Shown here: positions 34,696 through 42,203 of the stretch, piece by piece
Numbering within the stretch: position 1 is the first letter of the stretch
Layout of the letters: each line of letters begins with the position of its first letter
DNA from: CAWIKY01 sp963836905
GTDB lineage: Bacteria > Pseudomonadota > Alphaproteobacteria > Caulobacterales > Hyphomonadaceae
Assembly (NCBI GenBank): GCA_963836905.1
Contig: CAWIKY010000007.1
Location: forward strand, 1-64,000
Direction: 5' to 3'
Length of the DNA: 64,000 bases
Translations under genes and position numbers: made by a program
Notes under the pieces: model-generated
Databases searched by the model: none
What the model saw: only the letters and a program-made list of their open reading frames with translations
Told to the model about the DNA's origin: nothing

Positions 34696-35333
34696 CCGGA
34701 TCGCTGCTCTCCAGTCTCGACCCGAGACGGCTACTGGCCGTTCCGCTTGTCTACAGTCTGCATTCGCGGATATTCGGACCGGCGGACAAGAAGAAGCGCT
34801 TTGTCGAGGACATTCTGAAGGTGCGTGACGGCGACCGCGTTCTCGACATCGGCTGTGGTCCGGCCGATTTCCTGCCCTGGTTTCCGCAAGGTGAGTATGT
34901 CGGGTTCGATGCCGATGCCAGCTACATCGCGCAGGCGAGGACCCGGTTCGGAACGCGTGGAGAATTTCATACCGCTTATGTCTCGCGCGCAGTCGTGGAC
35001 GGCCTCGCCCCGTTCGATCTGGCGATCGCCAACGGTGTACTTCACCATCTCAACGATGAGACCGCTATCGAACTGTTCGCGACCGCCTTCGAAGCGCTCA
35101 AGCCCGGAGGCGAACTCGTGACGTGCGACGGGGCCTTCGAGCGCGGACAGAACCCGTTGGCGCGCCTCCTCATTTCCATGGACAGGGGCGAACATGTCCG
35201 CCGCGCTGACGGTTATGAAGCGCTCGCCCGGAACGTTTTTCAGGATGTCACAATGAGCGTGCATCATGATCTGTCGAGCCTGCCCTATACACACTGCGTC
35301 CTGCGCTGCCGAAAACCGGAAACAGCGGCGTGA
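34692..35333 (+). CDS. SAM-dependent methyltransferase
   Basis: The 213-residue class I methyltransferase has VLDIGCGPADFLPWF (motif I), YVGFDADASYIAQAR and FDLAIANGVLHHLNDETAIELF. It then has ALKPGGELVTCDGAFERGQNP, which is typical of small-molecule or ubiquinone-type methyltransferases. It is coupled by ATGA overlap to the preceding methyltransferase and by GTGA to the next membrane protein. The specific acceptor is unknown. Confidence 0.88.
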   Translation: MTGSLLSSLDPRRLLAVPLVYSLHSRIFGPADKKKRFVEDILKVRDGDRVLDIGCGPADFLPWFPQGEYVGFDADASYIAQARTRFGTRGEFHTAYVSRAVVDGLAPFDLAIANGVLHHLNDETAIELFATAFEALKPGGELVTCDGAFERGQNPLARLLISMDRGEHVRRADGYEALARNVFQDVTMSVHHDLSSLPYTHCVLRCRKPETAA

Positions 35334-36259
35334 ACTGGCTGAAGCGCGCCCTGCAAGCGGCTTTTCTGGTCATCATCCTCGGATTGGGGACCGCCTACCT
35401 TCTGCCGCTGCTGGATGCAGGCGAGATCGGCCAGAGGCTTCTTTCGTTAAATGGCTGGCTATTGTTCGGGCTGTGTCCGGTCCTGATCCTGATCAGTTGG
35501 GGTTTCCGGTCGCTTCGATGGCAGGTTTGCCTGCGACTGGCCGGTACGGACGAAAGCCTTGGCAGGACCCATCTGGTGATTGGCAGTGTGCTTGGTCTTG
35601 CCGCCATCACACCGATGCAGGGCGGCGAAGCAGCAAAGATTCTGGCCGTGCCCAATGGGGCGCGCGGCATGGCAACCGGTCTGTTCGCAGCCGAGCGACT
35701 GACCGACCTTGCCATACTGGCAGGCCTCGCCGCACTGGGGGCGCTCTATATCGGCATGGCAATCGATTGGCGTCTCATCGCAGCTGGACTGGCCGTGATC
35801 GCCGCGCTGGTCACCTTGGCCGGTCTCATACTGCGCCATCTTCTGAGCCGAAGTCTGTTTCTGGAGCAGGCACTGACGGGTATTGCGGCCCTCCTTGCCC
35901 AACCGCGTCGTCTGCAAGCATTCCTGTGGTGTACGTTTGCGAGCTGGGTCGCGGCGGCGTGTCTATGGGCTGCCGCGCTCGCTGCCTGTTCGATACTGCT
36001 GCATCCGCTCGGCTACCTCTTCGTGCTGGGAACGGCGACGGTAACGAACATGCTGACCTTCGTTCCCGGTTCTCTCGGCGTTTCCGAGATCAGCATTGCC
36101 GCCGCACTGATCTTGCTCGGTATCGCCCCGGAACCGGCTATTGCGGGGGCGCTCGCGCTGCGGATTACAGGGGTGGAAATCCTCGCTCTTGGCGGCGCGC
36201 ATTATCTGGCGCTGCTGCGGACCGGCGGCTCTCTTGTTTTCAGAGTGCCGGAGAGTTGA
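35330..36259 (+). CDS. Lysylphosphatidylglycerol-synthase-TM / UPF0104-type flippase-like membrane protein
   Basis: It starts with GTG at 35330 inside the previous stop. The 309-residue protein has about eight helices and matches the UPF0104/YbhN family: LISWGFRSLRWQVCLRL, TPMQGGEAAKILAVPNGARGM, ERLTDLAIL, and FVPGSLGVSEISIAAALILLG. These domains flip lipids or lipid-linked intermediates across the inner membrane in MprF. Placed next to a lipid-glycosylating GT2, it is a good candidate for moving the finished lipid-linked sugar. This is an inference from family and position. Confidence 0.85.
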   Translation: MNWLKRALQAAFLVIILGLGTAYLLPLLDAGEIGQRLLSLNGWLLFGLCPVLILISWGFRSLRWQVCLRLAGTDESLGRTHLVIGSVLGLAAITPMQGGEAAKILAVPNGARGMATGLFAAERLTDLAILAGLAALGALYIGMAIDWRLIAAGLAVIAALVTLAGLILRHLLSRSLFLEQALTGIAALLAQPRRLQAFLWCTFASWVAAACLWAAALAACSILLHPLGYLFVLGTATVTNMLTFVPGSLGVSEISIAAALILLGIAPEPAIAGALALRITGVEILALGGAHYLALLRTGGSLVFRVPES

Positions 36260-36264
36260 GCCCG

Positions 36265-37080
36265 GTGTCGGCATATGAGGCCTTCAGGCCCATCGACAGC
36301 GACGGCTTCGACGCGCTCGCGGCTGAAGCGGATTTCGGCTTCTTGGAAATCCGGGCGAACATACCTCAGAGCGGGACTTGCCTTGAAATCGGAGCCGGAC
36401 CGGGCCTCCTGGCAGCACGTTTGGCGAGACAATCGCCGTACCTGCGGGTTTCTGCACTGGAGCCCGTGGCAGATGGCTTCGGCTTTGTTGGCGGCGTACT
36501 GGACCGCGTGGAGCAGGCAGGGATCAAGAATCTCGCCATCATTCGTCAATCGCTGGAGACCTTCAAGACAGAGGCCGGGTTCGACTTCATCTGGTCGGTC
36601 AATGTCTTCGAGCACCTGACGGACTGGCGCGCCGGGTTCCTGAAGACATGGGCAATGCTAAATCCGGGCGGTCAGGCGGTTCTGCTTTTTCCGAACTATG
36701 ACATTCCCTACGAGCCACATTTCCGTATTCCCCTTGTCGGAGGACCCAGCGTCTCACGAAAGCTCTTTTCAAAACGGATCGGGGCGCATGAAGCCGACTA
36801 TGGCGAAGAGGGGCTATGGGACTCGCTCAACTTCGTCGGCGCGGGCGACCTGCTGAAATGGAGCCGGAATGAGGGCCTGACACTGGAAATCGACCGGTCG
36901 ATCACTATCCGGATGTTTGACCGGATGCGCGGCGATGCCAGTTTCAGGCAAAGGCAGGGCGTGCTGGCAATGCCGGTCGCCGTCTTCCGGAAGATGGCGC
37001 TGCACCGGCTCTGGGCGCGCCTTCCCGCAAGCCTGCAACCTTATTTGCGGGTCGTACTGACCAAGCCGGCAAAGCACTGA
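36265..37080 (+). CDS. SAM-dependent methyltransferase
   Basis: The start is GTG at 36265, five bases after the flippase-like gene. The frame is open upstream but overlaps coding sequence in another frame. The 271-residue protein has the methyltransferase core CLEIGAGPGLLAARLA (motif I), YLRVSALEPVADG, FDFIWSVNVFEHLTDWRAGF and MLNPGGQAVLLFPNYDIPYE, followed by a basic C-terminal region. It is the last gene of the forward cluster and overlaps the convergent membrane-protein gene by 40 bases at its 3' end. Confidence 0.87.
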   Translation: MSAYEAFRPIDSDGFDALAAEADFGFLEIRANIPQSGTCLEIGAGPGLLAARLARQSPYLRVSALEPVADGFGFVGGVLDRVEQAGIKNLAIIRQSLETFKTEAGFDFIWSVNVFEHLTDWRAGFLKTWAMLNPGGQAVLLFPNYDIPYEPHFRIPLVGGPSVSRKLFSKRIGAHEADYGEEGLWDSLNFVGAGDLLKWSRNEGLTLEIDRSITIRMFDRMRGDASFRQRQGVLAMPVAVFRKMALHRLWARLPASLQPYLRVVLTKPAKH

Positions 37081-39153
37081 GCCAGACCGGGGTCCGGTGC
37101 GCCATAAACCGCGATTTCAAAGCTCGTGTTAGCTAACACCAGTGACCAGCCGACCGGGGCCGGTGTCCTTGCCACACGGATAAAGGGAGCGCCGGGGGGT
37201 GCCGCATCGAGGGCATCCGGAGACCGGCGTCCTTCAAGAACATCAAGATTTGTCTGCCGCCGAGCCGTGATTGCGTCCGGCGTTCGCAAGGGTCCGAAGG
37301 ACTGGCCCACCCCGGCAATATAGACCTGGCGCGCTCCCGTTTCGGGGTAGAGGTTCCAGTAATTCTGCAAGTCCGGCTCGGGGCCTGTGCCATCTGTAAA
37401 GACCAGCGTATCGGGCGGGGTACACCGGCGGACAGCTCGCCAGACCTCGTAGTGGTCCGGAGTAATGCCTTCATAGGCTGCCACCGGATACCAGTATCCC
37501 GACCGGAACGGGATTTTTCCGAGCCCTGCCGCAACAAGCAAGGCGAGAAAACCGGCGGCGAGGATTGCAGTAAAGGCAGTAATTTCGATGCGGAGATGTC
37601 GACGCAGGCTCCAGCCGACGAGGCAGATCGCCCCGATACCCGCAATCCAGCCTGTTGCGGCGGCAAGTCCGGCTGGGTCTCCGAAGACGGCCTTGGGAAC
37701 CGCCAGCAGCAATCCGAACCCGACCAGTAAGGCGGGAAGCTGTGAAGAGCCTTCTTGCCTGGCCTGCCAAAGCGCCAGCCCGAGGATCGCCGCTGCGCCA
37801 GTGACAACGATCAGCAAAGCCGGAAAGAAGAGCGACAGAACCAGAAGCGCGCAGAGGGAAAGGCTGACCGGTCCGGGGCGGTGCCAGACCAGTCCGATAC
37901 CAACAATCACGGCAGAGACTTCCCGCAACAGGATCGGGAGGAGGCCGGTATAGCCGTTGGAATACCAGACCCAGCTGAAGGTTGCCGGTGCCAGATAGGC
38001 CGCCATGTCCGCCCAGTATGTCACGACCATACCGAGTGCCGCTATCGTTCCAAGCAACATGAGCAAGACCGCGAGCACCTTTGCGCAGCGCGGAAGAGCA
38101 GACCAGTGGCGCAGCACCAGCAGACCTGAAAGCGGCGCGAAAAGGCCGAACATGACCACTTTCGTCAATGCAGGGCCAATGATCGAGAGGGCCGCCAGAG
38201 CAGCCATGTCTGACCACCTGAAATCCACACGATGCCAGCCGTTTGTCCGCGTCAGTCCAGATCGCTGCGAATGAGAGGGTCAATGCGGCGACATAAAGAA
38301 CCGGGGGCGAGTTGGTGATCCAGCCGGGAAAGTATGCCGACACCATGACCGCGAGCACCAGCAGTCCGCATATGAGCGGCGGGAGATCGGCGCGTCTGTG
38401 AAGGAACGCCATGACGGCGACACCGGTAAAGAGAGCGAAAGCCGCTTGCCCACCGGCAGTGATGAACAGGAATGGATCGAGATCGACCAGATCGAGACTT
38501 GCGGCACCTATGCCGGACCAGAGCAGATTAAAAACGGCGGAGTGTTCGCCGGCATAGTTCAGGTCTGGTGGCGGCCACCCGCCCGCATCCAGCGCGTAGA
38601 TGTTCGTCACGTAATGCAGAAGGTCCATGATTGGCCATGCGGTGAGGCTGGCGGTCGGGCCATGCTGAATCAGCCCCATCCATGCGCCGTAGAGGAGTGC
38701 AATCACGGCTATGAGCCCGGCATAAAACAGGTCGACCCGTGCCAGGCAGCGCCGGACGAGACCGCTGAGGCCATAGATCGCCAGACCACAAATGGCGACC
38801 AGGGCGACGAGCGACGCGGCAAGCCCAAGACCCGTTGCGAGCGCAGCCAGCAGCCAGACAATCAGCCCTACCGGAAAGCCGAACAGGAGCGCGTTCGGCC
38901 AGCTGATCTGCCTGCGGCGATCAAACGCGCAAATCAGCCCTGCACCTGCGAGAAGGTGCAACACGGCAATGAAGACTCCCAGCCCGGAATGAGCCGCAGA
39001 CGACAGGACCAAAGGCATGTCGACGACATGCTCTTCAGAACCGGCGGTGAGCGTCCAGACACCTGCGAGGAGCGCGAGCGCCGCGGCAAGGAAGGCCAGA
39101 GCGGGAATGCCGACCGCTCCGACAATGACGTATTTGAGCCGCTCGCTCGTCAC
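37041..39153 (-). pseudogene. Large multi-pass membrane protein, glycan-cluster associated, single frameshift near 38235
   Basis: The GTG at 39153 overlaps the yaiI stop. The first 310 residues contain about 9 hydrophobic helices (VIVGAVGIPALAFLAAALAL and others) and the segment VTNIYALDAGGWPPPDLNYAG typical of dolichyl/undecaprenyl-linked glycosyltransferase-like or O-antigen-type membrane enzymes. One surplus base near 38235 breaks the frame. It resumes with FRWSDMAALAALSIIGPALTK and several more helices, ending in a soluble C-terminal domain (TPPDTLVFTDGTGPEPDLQN, FEIAVYGAP). Joined, it has about 703 residues. A GT-C glycosyltransferase is one possibility, but no catalytic motif is certain. 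It overlaps the convergent methyltransferase. Confidence 0.72.
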
Positions 39154-39608
39154 GGTCGTCCTTGAGAGGTTTGACGCGTCAGCACCTCATGCAGGGCTTG
39201 CAGGAAACGGGAGCGGTCTCTGGCTGAAAAGGGCGGTGCGCCGCCCATCGGGTCGCCGGTCGAGCGTAGCTGCTCCATCAACGCCCGCGAGGCCACGGCC
39301 GCGCCAATGCTCTCCTTCGTGAAGGGCTTGCCGGTGGGACCGAGAACGTGTGCATCGCCTGACAGACACCGCTCAGCCAGCAAAATATCTGCTGTGATCA
39401 CGACGCTGCCCCGGCCTGCCCGTTCGGCGATCCAGTCATCGGCAGCGTCAGGGCCGGCATCGACCACCACCTGCTCAATGGAGGCGTTGCGCGGCACCCG
39501 AAGAAAGCTGTTGGAGACGACGAACACCTTTGCTTCGTGGCGCGCGGCGACCTTGTAGACCTCATCCTTGACCGGGCAGGCATCCGCATCGACGAAGATG
39601 ACGCTCAT
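39150..39608 (-). CDS. YaiI/YqxD (UPF0178) family protein
   Basis: The 152-residue protein begins MSVIFVDADACPVKDEVYKV and contains VSNSFLRVPRNASIEQVVV, DAGPDAADDWIAERA and VITADILLAERCL, the full UPF0178 pattern. Its fold is PIN/NYN-like with conserved Asp residues (DADACPVK), and it may be a nuclease, though the biochemical role is not established. It is flanked by four-base overlaps on both sides (VOC gene upstream, membrane protein downstream), forming an odd three-gene operon. Confidence 0.92.
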   Translation of the reverse strand: MSVIFVDADACPVKDEVYKVAARHEAKVFVVSNSFLRVPRNASIEQVVVDAGPDAADDWIAERAGRGSVVITADILLAERCLSGDAHVLGPTGKPFTKESIGAAVASRALMEQLRSTGDPMGGAPPFSARDRSRFLQALHEVLTRQTSQGRP

Positions 39609-40040
39609 CTGGCAAACACCCGGCTCATATCCGCGAATGCCTTCAGTTCAATGGCATTGCCGCTCGGGTCGGCAAAGAACATCGTCGCCTGCTCGCCGGG
39701 TTCGCCTGCAAAGCGGATATAGGGCGCGATGATGAAAGTCGACCTCATCACGAAGCCGGTCGGCCATGATCTGCCAATCGGTCATCGACAGAATCAAGCC
39801 GAAATGGCGGACGGGCACACCATGACCATCGACCGCACTCGTACCTGCCGCCTGACATTCCTCCGGCGCAAGATGGGCAACGATCTGGTGTCCATGAAAG
39901 TTGAAATCCACCCAGGCATCGCTGCTGCGCCCTTCGGCGCACCCCAGAAGGCCACCGTAGAAACGCCGCGCTTCGGCCAGATCGTGTACCGGAAATGCCA
40001 GATGGAAAGGCGGGATCTGCGGATCGTCTTGCTTTGTCAT
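39605..40040 (-). pseudogene. VOC-family protein, single frameshift near 39735
   Basis: Starting at 40040, the frame gives a VOC domain (FHLAFPVHDLAEARRFYGG, LLGCAEGRS, WVDFNFHGHQIVAHL). It is lost after RLRDEVDF. Shifting by one base gives IIAPYIRFAGEPGEQATMF, then FADPSGNAIELKAFADM, the expected second half with the metal-binding Glu (EL). Its stop at 39605 overlaps the yaiI start. The repaired protein has about 144 residues and resembles a glyoxalase/dioxygenase-fold protein of unknown substrate. Confidence 0.8.
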
Positions 40041-40208
40041 CAGATGCCCTTTGCCTGCAGGCCGAAACTACCAAGACATTGCAACGCACGGCAAGCGATC
40101 TGCCTTGTGCCCGACGTGCGTTTCGGGATTCCAAGGAACCATGGACGGTCTTGATGGTTCTTTTTCCTCATTACCAAACTGTCACGCCAACTGTCGGGAG
40201 TAAGACTT

Positions 40209-40514
40209 ATGGGCAAGGTTATCGGATTTATTGTAGGGGCACTGGTGCTGATCGGCATCATCTGGCTCGTTATTACCCTCGTGGACGTCGATCAAACCGA
40301 AGAGGGTGAAATGCCCAGCGTGGACGTCGATGTGAGCGGCGACATGGGCGAGGTGCCGGAATACGATGTTGATGTCGGCGAAGTCGAGGTCGGAACGACG
40401 ACCGAAACCATCAAAACGCCTGAAATCGTGATGACCGAGGAAGAAGTCGAAGTTCCGGTCATCGGCATTCAGCCGCCCGAAGACGACGATGTCGAGGAGC
40501 CTGCCAACCAGTAG
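40209..40514 (+). CDS. Small acidic single-pass membrane protein
   Basis: The 101-residue protein has one N-terminal helix (IGFIVGALVLIGIIWLVITL) followed by a strongly acidic tail. The tail is built of Val-Asp/Glu repeats (VDVDVSGDMGEVPEYDVDVG, then EVEVGTTTET and EEVEVPVIG) and ends DDDVEEPANQ. The tail lies outside the membrane, probably in the periplasm. I recognise no family. The repeated V(D/E)V pattern suggests an extended beta-rich or disordered segment. A strong terminator follows at 40549. Confidence 0.78.
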   Translation: MGKVIGFIVGALVLIGIIWLVITLVDVDQTEEGEMPSVDVDVSGDMGEVPEYDVDVGEVEVGTTTETIKTPEIVMTEEEVEVPVIGIQPPEDDDVEEPANQ

Positions 40515-40548
40515 GTCTCACCCGGACCTGAAACAGGTTCACAACAAG

Positions 40549-40584
40549 AAACCGCGCCAGCCTCAGGTCGGCGCGGTTTTTTTT
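40549..40584 (+). terminator. Intrinsic terminator
   Basis: AACCGCGCC pairs with GGCGCGGTT across an 11-base loop and is followed by eight T. It lies 35 bases after the small acidic membrane protein gene and should end its transcript. Confidence 0.92.
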
Positions 40585-40680
40585 ATGTCGGTCAGGGCGA
40601 ATTCCAGCATGCATTCTTGTTGGGGAAATGGCCCATGCCCATTTTCAGGCCTCAAACCCACACCAGCACAGAGAGCCTGA

Positions 40681-41358
40681 ATGTTCGACGTAAACAGCCT
40701 GCTACACAACCTGCAGCACAATCCGCAGACGCGAAACACGGCGTTGACCGCGGGGGGCGGCGCGCTGGCGGGGCTCGCCGCAGGCATGTTCATGGGCAAG
40801 GGTGGCCGAAAAATGATGGGCACGGCGGCCAAGTATGGCGGCATCGCGGCCATTGGCGGCCTCGCCTATCACGCCTTCCAGAACTATCAGAAAAGCCAGC
40901 AGCCGGGCGGCGGCGCGGGCAACTCCGGCTTACCGCAACAGGCCACCTTCTCCGAAATACCTCCGCGCGGCACGGCCTTCCTGCCCGCGCCCGGCGATGT
41001 GTCTGCCGAGGACAAACTTGCCAGATCGCTGATCCGTTCGATGATTGCGGCCGCGCAGGCTGACGGCGTGATTTCTCCCGATGAGAAGACGAGAATTTTC
41101 GACGGACTCCAGACGATGGATCTCGATGCCGAGGCAAAGGCCTTCGTGTTCGACGAGTTGTCCAACCCCGCTGACGTCAACTCGGTGGTTCGCGATGTGC
41201 AAGGCCCCGAACATGCGATCGAGATTTATGCCGCTGCGCTGATGGCGATCGATGCCGATACGGCTGCAGAACGCGCCTATCTGCAGATGCTGGCTGCACG
41301 CCTTAATCTGGAAGATGCTCTGGTCGCCGAGATTCACAGCGCCGCGCAGGCTGGCTGA
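40681..41358 (+). CDS. DUF533 (YebE-like) membrane-associated protein with TerB-like domain
   Basis: The 225-residue protein has an N-terminal Gly/Ala-rich helix region (TALTAGGGALAGLAAGMFMG, then YGGIAAIGGLAYHAF) and a disordered linker. The C-terminal helical TerB-like domain (SLIRSMIAAAQADGVISPDE, IDADTAAERAYLQMLAARLN) carries the paired acidic residues that bind metal in TerB. This is the DUF533/YebE plan. Its cell role is unclear; it is linked to envelope stress in enterobacteria. Confidence 0.85.
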   Translation: MFDVNSLLHNLQHNPQTRNTALTAGGGALAGLAAGMFMGKGGRKMMGTAAKYGGIAAIGGLAYHAFQNYQKSQQPGGGAGNSGLPQQATFSEIPPRGTAFLPAPGDVSAEDKLARSLIRSMIAAAQADGVISPDEKTRIFDGLQTMDLDAEAKAFVFDELSNPADVNSVVRDVQGPEHAIEIYAAALMAIDADTAAERAYLQMLAARLNLEDALVAEIHSAAQAG

Positions 41359-41449
41359 CACGCGAATGGTGTTCCGCATGCCCCCTTGCGGGGATGAAGG
41401 TCGCCGCCAGCGGGGATAGTTTGGCGTTTTGAAATTCAGGACTGAAACG

Positions 41450-42110
41450 ATGAGACGAGCAACTTTGGCGTATGGCCTGCTGGCTGCAGGTGGTCTGATG
41501 GTTATCGGGGGCCCCACACTGGCTCATGCGCAGCAGGCAGGCGCAAACGCGGCGGAAGCTGCCTGCAAGGCTGCCAAGCGACCCTATCTTGTCACCGTGC
41601 AGGAGATCCTGGCCACAGGCAATTCGGCGGAGGTGGACATCGCCCCGCTTGCCGCGAAATTCTCGAAGCAGGCCGAAGCGGTCCAGTCCGCCTGCGCCGG
41701 TCAGGAGCAGCCTGTCTGCACAGAAGGTAGCGGCAGAGGCCGGAGCCGCGAGGGCTGTGACGGCCGCAGCGTTCTGGGCCTCAGCCATTTCGAGGCGGTC
41801 AAGGCTGGCGGGATGTTGAGCTCCAGCACCGCCGAGAAGCGGACTGCTTGCATGGCAGCCTATAACGATCTGATGCCGAGAATAGATGCCGCCTTTGTGG
41901 CCGTTGCCACGGCTGTGCCGGGGGAGAACATCGAACCTGCACTTCGGGCCGTCGAGGCTGCAAGGGGCGCAGACGCTGTGGAATATCAGAGCCCCGCCCA
42001 GGCATGCCGCGACGTTTCCTGTTCAGAGAGAGGCGCTCAAAGAGGCCTACATAAAACTCAATTACGAGAGTCAGGAATTGATGATGGCGGATTCCGCCAC
42101 GCGCCGCTGA
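41450..42110 (+). pseudogene. Exported hypothetical protein with three frame changes
   Basis: The ATG at 41450 begins a signal peptide (ATLAYGLLAAGGLMVIGGPT, ending AHAQ). The visible frame makes an implausible run (PVCTEGSGRGRSREG) at about residues 86-112. Between about 41703 and 41790 another frame reads more naturally (LSAQKVAAEAGAARAV), so an insertion is followed by a compensating loss. Near 42003 a third change leads to FPVQREALKEAYIKLNYESQ, ELMMADSATRR and a stop at 42110. The rebuilt protein has about 219 residues and no recognisable family. A terminator-like hairpin follows. Confidence 0.6.
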
Positions 42111-42139
42111 CCGGCTACGTCACCGACCTTAAAGCGGGT

Positions 42140-42166
42140 AAAAGGCCGGTTTTGGTCTGGCCTTTA
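42140..42166 (+). terminator. Probable intrinsic terminator
   Basis: AAAGGCC pairs with GGCCTTT across an 11-base loop. It lies 30 bases after the exported protein's stop and 38 bases before polA. The downstream T-tract is weak, so confidence is moderate. Confidence 0.55.
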
Positions 42167-42203
42167 CTCTACCCAAGCGGCGCACCTCGGCTATAAACGG
42201 GCC

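Noticed and set aside
35266..36264. Upstream half of a 604-codon frame before the third methyltransferase
   Set aside because: It overlaps the flippase-like gene, which has membrane helices and family motifs; the methyltransferase begins at GTG 36265.
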